In this document: positions 13,201 to 24,000 of the stretch, one piece after another
How the letters are laid out: each line of letters opens with the position of its first letter
Position numbering within the stretch: position 1 is the stretch's first letter
Assembly (NCBI RefSeq): GCF_032854445.1
Contig: NC_088304.1
Location: 31,691,732-31,755,731, forward strand
Length of the DNA: 64,000 bases
Direction: 5' to 3'
Origin: Liolophura sinensis
Taxonomy: Eukaryota > Mollusca > Polyplacophora > Chitonida > Chitonidae
Program-made: the position numbers and the translations under genes
The notes under the pieces: generated by a model
What the model was told of the DNA's origin: nothing
Databases searched by the model: none
The model's input: only the letters and a program-made list of their open reading frames with translations

Positions 13201-16200
13201 CCCACTTAAACTACATGCATTTATCAAACAATCACCAAATTTCTGAAATTTCAAATATCACAGATATCAAAGAAAAACAAACTTACTGGCATTGAACATC
13301 CTTGTTTTAATAAATGCATTGGAGTTTCGGCAGTCAACGGGGCTCATGAGGTTTGCTGTGGCCACCATTGTTTTGTATGGGATTCCTTGAGCCCAAGAAG
13401 ACCATCCCACTTGAACCTCAATGTTAGCACACCACACACTGCCTGCAACAAGTTGTGAACAGGTTCAAAAACAATACCCTAAGTTGTTCATGGACAGAAA
13501 ACATGTATAACACTGTTATAAAGAAAAAAACAGAAAAAAAACTCTGCAGACTGGGAATTTTGGAAAATCTAAAAACTGGTTGAGTGACTTCATAATTTAT
13601 AAGAATACACTACAGAATGTTTTTTTGTATCACCATAACCATGTGCAGTTCATAAAAATAAACTTGGTGGAAATGCTTCATAAGTCGAGTATGAAAAGGA
13701 AGTCAGAGCTCAAAAGTAGACAACTTAATTGAAAACAAATTATGTCACATTTACATGTACTATGGGTTTAAATGGCCACAGTGTGCAAGGTAGGAGGCCA
13801 TGGTGTACAAGGTAGGTGGCCACAGGGACAGCAGTACACAGCTTTCTGCTATTTACCCTTTTTCAACACAATGCCCACGTCAAAAGACAAAAATTACCAT
13901 CTGATCAACTGACTGAATAACCGATCAGTGGATAGACAGACAGAGGAACTTAAGGCACTTATAAAGCTTGCTGTGCTTTTGTTCATACAGATACATTTCT
14001 GGAGTACCTATATCAATGTGTGTGATAACACAGGGCCTCTCCAGTTCAAACACGGCCTCTATCTGGCCTGTCTTTAGTTTGGGAGCTGATAGCCAGCGCT
14101 TCTTCCCGTTTCCTGACAACAGGTTCCCCACTGGGTGACGGTCATCCTGAAATTACATATGTACCCTAATTAATCTGACATCAGAAATTGCTCATGAAAT
14201 AAGATGGACCAAGTAAAATAAGAGAAAAAAAGACAACAAAAAACAATTGCTCAGTCATTCTTTTTAATGGGCCTACATTAGGTACATAAGCAACTCAAGA
14301 TGAAAAGAGTTTCTAATCAAAGGAGATCAGTAGATATTTGTATAGTGTTAATGATGTGAAGCAAAAGACAATATATCACAAAAGGGAGCACTCTGTAAGT
14401 CTTTGTCTCTTGTAATCCCTTTCAATAGGCTTTTCCATTTACAACTTTAATGCCTCAAGTTTAAAATCTCTATGTGAGGCACATGAATACAGTGAACTCA
14501 ACAGCCTCCATGTGGTATCCCTGTGATTTGTACTTTGTCCTTTCCTTTTCCTAACAGTGATATTAACATTGCTTGGATTATTTTTACAATGCAATATTGA
14601 ATTTGTTGGAACTGAGTTATTTATGGCATCATGTTATGTACAATCAGAAATAAAATCAACCTACGAGATATGGAGTCCAGTAATTCAACTGAAGGTGACG
14701 ATTCAAGTGTTCCGGTGACTTGGTTTCACCGACAAGCCAGATGGCTTCTATCTTACATCACTAGCGACAGCCCAAAAAGACAATCCAAAATTTGGAGATC
14801 GTGTGATCATCTTAGAGTGATCACCCTGGGAAAGTAGTTTCATTATATCATTACATCATGTTATGTTAGCTGGGAGACACGCAGCTTGGAATCAAGCTAC
14901 ACAAAAATTATATGTGTGAGTTACACTCGTTTCAAGAGCCATATGCCTAAGAGCTTGACACTGCTCAAATGTCTTTGGGACAGTCCTTCTGGTTAGCAAA
15001 TAAACCAAGCGAGAGGCCATCAGATGTGTACAGTGTATGTATTTTTACAAATGAAATTCTCACACAGAGCTCACTGACACTGCCATTACAGATTAAACAG
15101 TGAACTCGCCAGCTGCTGCAATCTTGTCAAAGCTCACATGGTAAGAAAACTGTTCACAAGTTCAAAATTTACATATACTTTTCAAAATGTTGTAATTAAG
15201 TATGAAATTATGTCTCTCACAAATTCATTAATGCTATAATTTATGGTCGGCTTCACTAAATTTGTCATCACTTCTGAATTTCTCCTACATGCCACTCTTT
15301 ATTCGTTATTTGGTTGGGAAAATAGGTATATCAATCTTTCAATGAAAAATTGTAGACAGAACTATCCAGGCAACCAAATTCTGTGCCCGACAACCTCAAA
15401 GGCTATGGGCAACCCGGAAAAATCCTTAAAATTGAGCCCTGCCAGATTACGGACAACCATGTCATGCAGCAGATGGCAAAAGTATGTCGAGGACAGCACA
15501 CTGAGAACTGAGGAGTGCAGGGTAAGTCAATGCTTACATATAATGTCATGTAGTAGCCCTAGGTGGATGTTTCAACTCCTCTTTTAATATTAGGTTGGCA
15601 GAGTACCAATATTACAGCCACAGGGGCAACCTATGGTAAACCATACACCCATTCACACCACATGCAATAAGTCCTTTCTAAACGATGTCTGCAGCCCGAA
15701 ACAGGCATCATCTGTGGCTCTTACCTGTCATCTTGCCCTCGCACGCAACATCCCATGTATATTCCACTCGATAATGGTACACCAGCACTGCAATCATGAG
15801 ACGGTCACCACTGAAGCAGCAGCCATTTCGTTGTCACTATAGTTATGGGTCTTGAAAAAGTTGTTGTTCCTGGATGACATACACAGTTGCAGTACCTTGA
15901 ATACGGAGCTGGTGTGCCATTACCGAGTGGAATATACCCGGGATGTTACATGTGCAGGTGAGAGGACAGGTAAGAGACACAGACAGAAAGGACCTATTGG
16001 AAATGGTGTGAATCTGTGTATAGTTTACAACAGGTTGCCCTTGTGGTTAAAACACTCCGCCAGCCCTGGATAAAAAGAGCTGAAACTGCCACCTGGGGCT
16101 AGTTATTAGGCCATGTTTCTACATTAACATAGCCCCCATAGAGTTGACTGTAAAAATAATTTTATGTTATCTCATGTGATCACTACACAGGGGAGAGACT

Positions 16201-16512
16201 CTCTAAACAACTGAGAAGTTTTAAAGCCAAGGAGCTACGCTGTAAATCACGACAGTCAACATAATGTCAGAAGCTCAGAAAGTGTTGACGGCACATGGTG
16301 CCTAACTCAGCAGCTGTACGTGAGTGCAAGGTGACGCAGCCCAGGTATCGTTAGTTTCAGAACACACCTTCGCTTTACAGCAGCCACAACTGCCCAGAAT
16401 CTCGAAGCACAAGGAAACTTAAGCATTGAATGATTTGAATGTATGAATATTGCCCATTAACGCATACCTGTGAGCTAAACGACACCACAAACTTCAGCGG
16501 CACGGGAGCCAT
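977..16512 (-). CDS. XRCC1 N-terminal-domain protein with two UBZ4-like fingers (XNDC1-like)
   Basis: Exons 1-4 encode an XRCC1-type N-terminal domain: MAPVPLKFVVSFSSQ (XRCC1 MPEIRLRHVVSCSSQ), then RHPVGNLLSGNGKKRWLS, then ATANLMSPVDCRNSN, then EWDRIRIICRQPF and VQFGLSFIRI (XRCC1 RWDRVKIVCSQPY and PFGLSFVRF). In XRCC1 this domain binds DNA polymerase beta and nicked DNA. No BRCT domain is seen. The middle is Ser/Asn-rich with a basic stretch (EKRKRRK) that could be a nuclear signal. Exons 8-9 encode two C-x2-C-x11-H-x3-C fingers, the spacing of UBZ4 ubiquitin-binding fingers of DNA-repair proteins. A nuclear DNA-damage role is inferred. Exon 7 contains several apparent frameshifts. XNDC1 is the nearest named family I know. 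Confidence 0.82.
1445..1680 (-). repeat. Dispersed repeat C, copy 1
   Basis: CAAAGGTGATTTGAGGTTTG, CATGGGATGACAATCTAATGG, CAGTTCCAAAAATAATA, AAAATGCATTTCTGTGGGTA and TTTTAGGTCATTGAGGGTA. Same order as the copies at 38.1 and (inverted) 22.6 and 47.1 kb. Confidence 0.65.
2036..2262 (-). mobile_element. tRNA-derived SINE, family A, 5'-truncated
   Basis: On +: TTTATTTATTTGATTGGTGT tail, GCCGTATTGAAGAATATTTC block, CCAGCATTCTGGTTGGAGG, then the tRNA-side part with CTTGAACTCACAGC. The tRNA head beyond about 2260 is missing. In intron 8. Confidence 0.88.
2302..2420 (-). CDS. XNDC1-like exon 8 (first half of finger 1)
   Basis: Encodes KNCKIESDYKTRTVTVKVPS, then SAKRVPSSQMITVHCIECG. Acceptor CAAGTAG, donor GTAAGG. 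Entry phase 2 and exit phase 1 fit exons 7 and 9. The Cys pair at 2306-2317 starts a C2HC finger completed in exon 9. Confidence 0.78.
2791..3653 (-). CDS. XNDC1-like exon 7, frame-disrupted
   Basis: Long Ser/Asp-rich exon. Coding-like stretches in successive frames: RLEKRKRRKLTCEEKK (basic, possible nuclear signal), QFISQTQEFLQAKFENDTDE, VFDTPSVMDSSADSMSISED, SVQSWYERAG, VKDLDVVSSPMNVHQIESTL, and NEDVDNSAQGAQQANNVLST. At least four frame changes are needed, near 3570 (a run of seven T on +), 3480, 3400, 3230 and 3020. The 3' end is firm: donor GTACCA at phase 2 joins exon 8. The 5' boundary is uncertain (CTAG near 3650). Could be assembly indels or real decay. Confidence 0.55.
3902..4996. 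mobile_element. Candidate non-autonomous TIR element (1.1 kb)
   Basis: Left end CAGTCAAACCTGTTGTATG and right end (reverse complement) CAGTCAGACTTGTACCTAC, both flanked by TA. CAGT-type ends with TA target sites are usual in mariner/pogo-like transposons. No transposase is visible; a 75-codon open frame inside shows nothing recognisable. Lies in XNDC1-like intron 6. Confidence 0.6.
5378..5470 (-). mobile_element. SINE family A fragment, degenerate
   Basis: Retains GTTGCTGGCAGACCTTCC, ACTTGAACTCACAGTG and ATTGGTGAGAGGCTCCTGGG; tail side lost. Confidence 0.6.
5525..6125. repeat. 218-bp tandem duplication, about 2.7 copies
   Basis: The block around GGGGGTCAGCCAGAAGAGGA and CTTTGCTATCTGGTTATTGA recurs 218 bp apart (5670 and 5888), with a partial first copy from 5525. 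It is in an intron of the XNDC1-like gene (intron 6). The open frame of 81 codons inside is a by-product. Confidence 0.88.
7045..7264 (-). CDS. XNDC1-like exon 6 (linker)
   Basis: Encodes TTPARTAELQNRLLKIASSA, then SMSRTVRLVLAAADQSPKFS and a Ser-rich tail. The segment SRTVRLVLAAA resembles the short helical segment after the XRCC1 N-terminal domain. Acceptor TTCTCAG, donor GTAAGT. Ends in phase 0. Confidence 0.78.
8224..8489 (-). mobile_element. SINE family A, near full length
   Basis: Complete from the TTTATTTATTTATTTGATTG tail to the tRNA-like head (minus-strand reading GGGCCTCCGTGGCTCAGTTG). Head carries an A-box-like TGGCTCAGTTGACTAGCG and a B-box-like GAGTTCAAGTCC. Confidence 0.93.
9433..9467. 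repeat. Perfect 16-bp hairpin
   Basis: ATGTGTATTCAGTACA, three-base spacer CTC, then its exact reverse complement. It lies in an XNDC1-like intron; no T-run follows, so I do not call it a terminator. Confidence 0.9.
10165..10365. repeat. Degenerate tandem repeat of about 60 bp
   Basis: Three to four variants of AGCCAAACCAGTAAG ... CTGCATCAGGTACCTGAC occur just downstream of XNDC1-like exon 5. Confidence 0.7.
10423..10511 (-). CDS. XNDC1-like exon 5 (linker)
   Basis: Phase-compatible low-complexity linker NRDGNPTQSSPFTGAKTPRM then EDVISRQSA. Acceptor TTTTCAG is good; donor GTACAT is weak but gives the phase (2) that exon 6 needs. Confidence 0.62.
10541..10709 (-). mobile_element. SINE family A, internally deleted and head-truncated
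   Basis: TTTATTTGACAACGGCCAGC, TATGGTGGGAGGAAA, CACGTACGGCCAGAGAGGAA and AACTCACAGCAACAGCATTG. It begins about 30 bp outside XNDC1-like exon 5. Confidence 0.85.
11031..11194 (-). CDS. XNDC1-like exon 4
   Basis: Encodes DFMEDVRTQEWDRIRIICRQ, then PFRKDVQFGLSFIRITGNF and an Asn-rich end. This is the last part of the XRCC1-type domain. Acceptor CTATCAG, donor GTGAGT. Ends in phase 0. Confidence 0.9.
11562..11785 (-). mobile_element. SINE family A, with internal deletion
   Basis: GTGTTTTACGCTGTACC, AAGAATATTTCACTTATGC, TATGGTGGGAGG, and the head GAGCCACAGAGGCCCC. Part of the body between the GGAAACC and CCAGC blocks is missing. Confidence 0.88.
13287..13442 (-). CDS. XNDC1-like exon 3
   Basis: Encodes GSVWCANIEVQVGWSSWAQG, then MVATANLMSPVDCRNSNAFI and KTRMFNA. 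Compares with XRCC1 FVEVLVG and SSFMSPSESRSG...NRVRMF. Acceptor TTGCAG, donor GTAAGT. Ends in phase 1. Confidence 0.88.
14008..14146 (-). CDS. XNDC1-like exon 2
   Basis: Encodes DDRHPVGNLLSGNGKKRWLS, then APKLKTGQIEAVFELERPCV and ITHIDI. Fits XRCC1 from the DSTHCAENLL segment onward; the second redox cysteine (Cys20) is Pro. Acceptor ATTTCAG, donor GTACTC. Ends in phase 1. Confidence 0.9.
15530..16125. repeat. About 600-bp imperfect inverted repeat in XNDC1-like intron 1
   Basis: Core pairing: GTATATTCCACTCGATAATGG at about 15756 with CCATTACCGAGTGGAATATAC at about 15917; CTCTTACCTGTC with GACAGGTAAGAG; AAGTCCTTTCT with AGAAAGGACCT; GGGGCAACCTATGG with the complement near 16033. Weaker pairing reaches TAGCCCTAGGTGG at 15555 and CCACCTGGGGCTA at 16090. 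Loop near 15800-15880. Confidence 0.82.
16468..16512 (-). CDS. XNDC1-like exon 1
   Basis: Encodes MAPVPLKFVVSFSSQ, the first strand of the XRCC1-type domain, then donor GTATGC. ATG has A at -3 and G at +4. An ATG 42 codons upstream in frame (16638) is not chosen because XRCC1 proteins begin at this position. Human XRCC1 Cys12 is Phe here. Confidence 0.88.
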
Positions 16513-16867
16513 TTTTACTTTTCCCGCAATTTTCCATATAAGGAGTCGGACTAATGGAGAGACAACTCTGGACCATCGGATGCGGAACAAGGGGAATAAC
16601 TTTGCTATAAAATTCCAACATGAGTGCTGACTGAACATTTCAGTAGGGCTCCTCCAGTAGGTGTCTCAGTGTATTTTAGATACCACATCGGCACGAATTA
16701 ATATGGGAGAGGTAAGGAAAATGGAAAATAAATTGAAAATGAGACACCCTGATTTCCAAACCTGGCTAATTCTATGTTTCCAGTTATTTTCCAGTTGTCC
16801 TTTTTTTAATTAGATTGGTCATTTCTACATTTCAAGATACCAAGACAAAATTTTGAGTTCTTAGTTT

Positions 16868-17012
16868 AATTTATTTATTTATTTGATTGGTGTTTTATGC
16901 CGTACTTAGGAATATTTCACTTTTCACTTAGGTAACCAGTATTATGGTGAGAGGAAACTGGGCAGAGCCAGAGGGCAGCCCAAGATCATTCGAGGTTGTT
17001 GATAGACCTTTA
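16868..17012 (-). mobile_element. SINE family A, head-truncated
   Basis: Tail TTTATTTATTTATTTGATTG, GCCGTACTTAGGAATATTTC and GGGCAGAGCC; ends near TTGTTGATAGACC. Confidence 0.8.
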
Positions 17013-17207
17013 GTTTCATACTCACTTAAATTAATACCTGTATTTCAGGCCTTATCCTTCATTAAGCTCTACATCCTTTTTTCACAAAATATTCACAACA
17101 AAGTAATATTCCTCCACTTGTTCAATATAATTACATGCTGAGAAGCATTTCTAAAATTCTAAAGGTATAAGGTACAAATGCCTTTTTTCAGGCCATTTGC
17201 ATTGTTG

Positions 17208-17231
17208 AATTTTATTTATTTGATTGGTGTT
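17208..17231 (-). mobile_element. SINE family A tail remnant
   Basis: TTTTATTTATTTGATTGGTG only. Confidence 0.5.
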
Positions 17232-18839
17232 GAGACCAAGTTTACTCTTGTATGACCTTGGTAAATTTCATAATAAACCACAGCACTTCACTAGACATCC
17301 AAGAAACCTCCTGACATAAGCTGCAGCCAACTAGGTGAGAGATGGATTTGAACAGCCAACCTCGTTACTGAAGAACCTGAAAGTTGCAGTGAACCCCAGT
17401 TTTATGCATTGAACCAGTGACACATCAACATTTATGTGAAGTGAATAAACTATTTCACCTGTCACAAAATTTATATTTGCTCAAAGGAGACCCCATATTC
17501 TACAATTACGTCTTCATGTAACTCAACATGAAAAACAACTTGAAATGACTGGGTAACACAGATCCTGTAAACAGAAATTTGTTGAATGAATCTTTAAGAT
17601 GAAAGTTTATTCTGGAACACTAATATTTGTCTGAAACAGTGAAACTTAATCGTTAGACTATACATTACAGATGGTTCATTATTGTTTCAAACATAAGTCG
17701 ATTTGGTTTGAATGGAGAACAGTTGCCCAACCAAAATGCGGAATGAAGAGAAACCAACATGCCACAGAATCAACAGCACAAAGAAAAAAAACAGAACACC
17801 CTTAATAACAGGATTTCTTCCTTTATTCTTCCTCCATGCATACGTGTTTATGAGATATGGTTCTTACATGATTAAAAAACAAACACATTTTGAAAAGAGT
17901 CAACAACACATCCAGTACGGGTACATGTAATCCTTGTATTCACCACAAAAGACTTCCTTTACAAGACACTACAAAACACATGTGGCCACCACCATACACA
18001 CATAAAAACTGCTGGTCATCCTCTCCCTCTCCCATGCTCCTCTCTTCCCCTGAGCCCTCTACTGGCCAGCTTCCCACACTCAGGGTTATGGCCCTTTGGA
18101 CTAACCACACATGCATAGCCCTCTATTACAAGTGAGAGCAAGAGATAGGATTGACACATTTAACCCTGTTTCACAAACGAATAGCAGGCACCAACTGCAC
18201 ACGGAATGTAGATAAAAGCCCTTTCAAACAGCAAGCTGCATATACACATATGGACTGTCATACACCAACCAGCAATATCACATCACAAAAAAAAAAAAAG
18301 AAAAAAAAAAAATTGTCACATTTATTTATTTTACTTTCCTTCAAACCACGATTCCATTTTGTCAACTTTGGACTCACAAAACGAGCAGTGATCATTTATA
18401 AGATTTATTCTTTGCCAAAACTGTAAAATGTTGAAAGAATTTTAATTTTAATAAAAATGAGAGTTGCCTTAACTTTCAGGACGAAGGTGAAAATTAGCAC
18501 TTAATTTTAAATAAACGTTCATGAATAAAAGTTTGACTTAAGTTTTGAACAGCTTCTTTGCTTGTGGACTGATGTACTAATGTATATAGTTAATGTAATT
18601 CTTCAACCTTTTCACATGTTTGCAAGGTATTTCTTCAAGTATATTCTGAAAGTATTGTACTGTGGACTGATAAAATTTTACTTTTTGTGAAATTAGCAAA
18701 TCCAACCAATGTAGTTTTGTCTCAGAAATTTTATCATAAATGTGTATAAATTGCACTGAAAGTTGCTGTCATACGTGAAAAGGCCGAGGAATTTGAATAA
18801 AATAAAACCAATTTCCGAAACAAAAGAAAAACTAAATAC

Positions 18840-20918
18840 TTCAAGGTTCACCAAATGCAGGTTTTATTTTGTTCAATAACTCTTAATACACAATTTATGT
18901 AAAACCCAAAAAAAAAAAAAACCCCTTATATATAAATAAATCACCGGATAATACTTCTACTAAACACAGTAATGCTTCCACACGTATTAAATGTAAAATA
19001 ATAAAACCAAACAAAACAACACAACAACAGTCAAACATAATTATTTCAAAAAAAAAATGCAGAGCTTCTATCATGTCTATATGCTTCACAAGCAAAAAGA
19101 AACAATCCTAAATCCTAAACCACATATACTGTATCTGCGGTACATGTTGTCAGCTGGCTATAATCATTGATATAACGGTAAAATTCAATAAAACTGTACA
19201 TAATTTAAAACTCAACATTAAACGAAGAATAACAGAAAACCACCACAGTTATTATAAACAAGAGAACAATTTTACAATGGAAGACATCAAAACAATGATG
19301 GCAGTACCGGGTATTAAGTTACCATAGAAATATACATTTGAAGTAAAAAAAATTAGCACATGTACAATAAAAAAAAAACATACACAAATATTTCAAATGC
19401 ATGACAGCGTGAAGTTAAACAATAAACCATGGAACTTGCAATTACAAAACACTATCAGCTTCCAATGCAACGATTTTACCGTTCTCATATGATGTAAAAG
19501 AATTATTACATGTAGAACGATAACCAAAGTCAATCTATATTGTCAGGCATGGACAACACTGTCAAGTTACATCCACAAGTTACACAAAACATACAATTTA
19601 TTACAATTACAAATCAATTTTAACTTCAAGAGTTCTCCTTAATCTTCATTGACAAAAGTCTTTTATATTACTCTTCTGGAATGAGGACAGACTCCCGCAG
19701 AGGCACGGTAATGAAACCAGCAAATGAAGCCAAAATGATAATACGTAACACACAAGCAAACATACAACTGAGTGGTTTCTGTAGGACATATACACAAAAA
19801 AAATTCTGCAGGGTCGACTTCAGTAGCTTGACTACGTTGTCCATTATATTTAGCACGTTTACACGAGTAAGAGTGACAGAACAAACATGCAAATAATCCG
19901 CTAACAGATTTTAATTAGTATAAATCTGAGGGTATAATTAACTTACTCATGCATAGCAATTATCTACTTTAATAATAAACACACATTTGTTCTATTTGCA
20001 TCATGTTATGTGCCTTCCAAATATATACATGCATCTGTACAGTTACACACGTTGATTTTTTTTCTGGTGTGGAGAAAAGTTGAAAGAAAAAGAAAACAAA
20101 TAAACTTTCTTGATTTTACATGGATGTATTTCCACTTCAGTGTCCTTCTCATCAACATACATAAAAAAAACTGAAAGTTGACCTTGATGAGAATGGAAGT
20201 TACAATTAGAATACAACAATGTAAAAATGGAGAAGGTTTTTTTTTTGTTCCTGTTTTTTGTCATAAGTATGTATACATCTACATAAACACATTGTACCTT
20301 CCTGATTTGGAATTCACCTTCTGATGGTAATATAAACTTGTAACTGATTAATGGTTTCTTGGCTTTTCTTTAAAAAACTTTTTACAGGGATAATCCTTCA
20401 ATAGTCGTAAGCTGGGCATATTTCAGAGAAACTTCACACAGAAAAATGAATGCAGTGAATCACACTCTCATATTTTGCCCTGCATTTCGCCATAATTTAA
20501 AAGAAAACTTCAACCTATCTCAAATTTTTATAAAAAAAAAAATGTTCAAGTCAGCAATTGCATAGTGGTCCATCAAACATTTCAGTCAAAAAGGTGATAG
20601 CTTTTCTCCATTTTGGCATTCAAACCATTCTTAAGGTAATGCTCAATAAATAAATAAACTCCCTTAACCTCTACCATATGTGAATGACTTACATGTATAT
20701 ATTAAATGTACAATTTTTAAATACACAGTACTGTATAAAAACAGAAAACAAGAACAATACACCACAAAGCAGTAAATATGTTTATGAGAAACAATACATA
20801 GCCTTAATACTCATATTCCACACTTGCATATCTTAGTTCACACCTTGAAGGAATAATCTGCCTCCTTCTATCAAAAGGAAACAAACGACAAGGTCATTCG
20901 GGAGAAAAAGAGTCCAGC
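18840..20918 (-). other. Probable AACS 3' UTR and downstream AT-rich sequence
   Basis: Two kilobases of AT-rich sequence follow the AACS stop on the minus strand, with no exons recognised on either strand. Possible minus-strand AATAAA signals (TTTATT on +) occur near 19597 and 18862. The latter lies in TTTTATTTTG and would imply a UTR of about 2 kb. RNA evidence would be needed to choose. Confidence 0.35.
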
Positions 20919-21056
20919 TCAGAAGTTCTGCAGCTCTGGAATGTTGTAGTAGAGACTGAGAGAGTTGGGGTTCGCCAGGGCTCCCTTCTGTACCACTTCC
21001 TGCCCCATTAGAACCTGTCTGACAGCTACCTCCACCTTCTTACCACTGATTGTGTA
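20919..21056 (-). CDS. AACS: AACS exon 18 (terminal coding)
   Basis: Residues 622-666 and [23 protein letters not shown], then a tail ending [11 protein letters not shown] (human LYRDIPELQGF). The GKKVEVAV segment carries the conserved adenylation lysine. Acceptor CTTGTAG. Confidence 0.95.
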   Translation of the reverse strand, partial: YTISGKKVEVAVRQVLMGQEVVQKGALANPNSLSLYYNIPELQNF

Positions 21057-24000
21057 CTACAAGACAACATTCATGATACATTTACTATGCCACTCCAAGG
21101 ATAGCTATATACTATGGTTTCACTTTCAATATCAAATACTGTAACTGTACAGGATAAATTCTAATGAAACTGTTAGATATTGTGTTATTTATTCAATTGG
21201 TTTTCATGACAGCGGCCAAGTTTATGAGTGGAGGAAACTGAAGAGCCCAGAACAAACCACTGCTATTCATCAGTTATCTGATACGTGTAAATGTTCTGAC
21301 TTAAAGGAAAAGAACACATAATACCATCTATAATTTAAATGAAAGAGCTACAAGTTGTTGTTCTTTTTTAAGTTTTTCTAAACAGCGTTTTCTACTAAGA
21401 TCTTCCATGTTTTTGGCTTGTCCAATGAAAATCCTCCTTTCCTCCTCCTGAATATTCATGGTGACATCACTTTGTCCGACTAAGATTTCATTTTAACCCT
21501 AAGTATAGCTCTTCCATTTAAGGTGTAGATTGCATAAATGTGTCCTTTTCTTTTAAAGCCATCCACATGTACCTCAGACAACAATAGATGGACTTAAACA
21601 CGCCACCTCATTGGTCAAAGGCCTGACAGTTGCAATGAGCAAGAACCTGAACTTTTCAATAGTACATGAAAATACTAAGAGTTGTTATCTTGTGAATATT
21701 TGCGTGTCCTCTGTCACAGAGGTTGACCTACATAAAAATAGATGTAAATGCTCAAGGTCATTACAAAATTACGAGAGCTTACAACTGTGATTCTGTTAGA
21801 AACATCTGACAAGTCAAACCCCAAGCATTCGTGAAACTTTGTAAAGCATTCTTCAATGTTGGCGGAGGGTATCAAAACGGAACTTAAAAAGCATCTAATT
21901 TGTGTAAACTGTAGACTATCTTTGCAATTTTTCCTGCTGAAGACATATTAGCATGATCAGAAAGCCTTCAAAAACAAGACAATCATAAAACCATCAAAAA
22001 TGGACAAAGTACATAGGTGTATTTTATTTTATTCCTTTTTTGGGGGATTTTTTTTGTTTTGACTTGCATGCAAATTCATCATTTCTTAAAATCTTACTTA
22101 TATCAAAATTTTGTTCTCTGAGGGTGGCCCAATAATCTTGTCAAGAAAATGATAATCATCTAGTTTTTCAACCTTTTCAAACACCTCTGCTGCAAATATT
22201 TTGAAACGTTCAGGGGGTAGAGAAATAATCGGCACAGTTTTTACAAAGTTTGCATCTTTCGCGACATTTTAGTATCATCCACTCACAGGAATGTCGGCAA
22301 TGGGAAGTATAAAGGCGGGGACGTGTCTGGAAGACAAGGAGACGCGGATAGAATTCTTCACATTCGTCCTGAACTCAGGTGTAAACTCGCTCCCGGGGGC
22401 CATCTTGAGGAAGAGCACCACCCTCTCCTCTGTGCCGTCCTTCTTCCGCTGACCCACACATACGCTGTCTTCTATCTCCTTAAATGCCTCAACTACAACA
22501 GATGTGATTAATTTACACGCACCATTTTACGTTGTGCCATAAATTATTTTCCAGGCACAGTAGTGGTCTGGTTCATGACCCAAGGAAAAAGCAATGCACA
22601 TCACTAAATTTACCTATAAAACAACGAAGTGCATTTTTAGGGGGGGAATACAGGTGACACAACATTACCTTTGGTGCTGACATTTCCCAGTAGGATATCA
22701 TCCTACCTTCCACATCAAACCTCAAATTACATTTTTAAAATCAACAGAACTCACAGACCCAGGCAAAATTAGTAACTTAGTAAATTGTCAGGTCAATTAC
22801 AGGATTCATTCCTTTGTCACTGTGCACAATTCAACAAGATTTCCATTATATCTCATAGGCAGACATGGGAATTGACGGTCAGAAATACGTCTAAAGTTTC
22901 TCAAGAAAGTCTGAAAATACCTCACCTCACCTCCAAATTACATGAGTTATCACCTGTCCTGATGAAATTAGTAGCCTTTTTCACATTTTTAACCCAAAAA
23001 AGGTTGAACTCAGCCAATTATAGGAAAATTCTCTTGTTGGGTTGTGAAAAAAATGCAGACTTTTTCCACTTTACATAGGACAGCTGTCATGGTGGAGCAA
23101 TCTTTAATAATGGGAGTCACTCGTCATGTATGTATTTATTTAATTAGCATGGATTTGTTTATTTATTTGATTGGAGTTTAACCCCTTACTCAAGAATAGT
23201 TCACTTATACGACGACAGCCAGCATTATGGCGGCACGAAAACCAGACACAGCCCAGGGGAAACCCCAAAACATCTGTAGGTTGCTGGAGGACCTTCCCAC
23301 GTACAAGACTAAGCCAAGCCTGTGCTGAACACGAATTCACTTCGACTGCATTGGTGAGAGCCTCCTGGATCATTGTCCTGACCGGCAATGGAAGCCATAT
23401 TAAACTTTCCCACAGACATAGTAAATGTCCTAAAATTTATGCCAAACAGTGTATTTTCAGAGGCAAATAAATATAATAAGACATTACGTTTAAAATTACC
23501 CTTTCCAGTAGGATAAAACAAAGCCTTTCAAAAAAAGCTCAAAACACTTTTCTAAGTACTCTTAGAATCAGACCAAATGAACACAGAGGTAACAGGGTAA
23601 GAGCAAGTGTTACTCACCAACATTAGAGATCTCTGCACTACCAAATCTCACACCATTACAGTTCAGCTTAGTGTATAGCACTGAGGTAACTGGGAAAGAG
23701 CAAGTGTTACTCACCAACATTAGAGATCTCTGCACTACCAAATCTCACACCATTAGGGTTCAGCTTACTGTATAGCACTGAGGTAACTGGGTAAGAGCAA
23801 GTGTTACTCACCAACATTACAGATCTCTGCACTACCAAACCTCACACCATTAGGGTTCAGCTTACTGTATAGCACTGAGGTAACTGGGTAAGAGCAAGTG
23901 TTACTCACCAACATTAGAGATCTCTGCACTACCAAACCTCACACCATTAGGGTTCAGCTTACTGTATAGCACTGAGGTAACTGGGTAAGAGCCAGTGTCA

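Larger units (their letters stand above)
16513..18839. other. Intergenic region between the two genes
   Basis: It contains the XNDC1-like 5' flank (an in-frame ATG at 16638 would extend that protein by 42 residues without family support), a truncated SINE at 16868-17012, a SINE tail at 17208-17231, and A-runs near 18287-18312. I see no exon with homology or codon structure on either strand. Confidence 0.5.
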
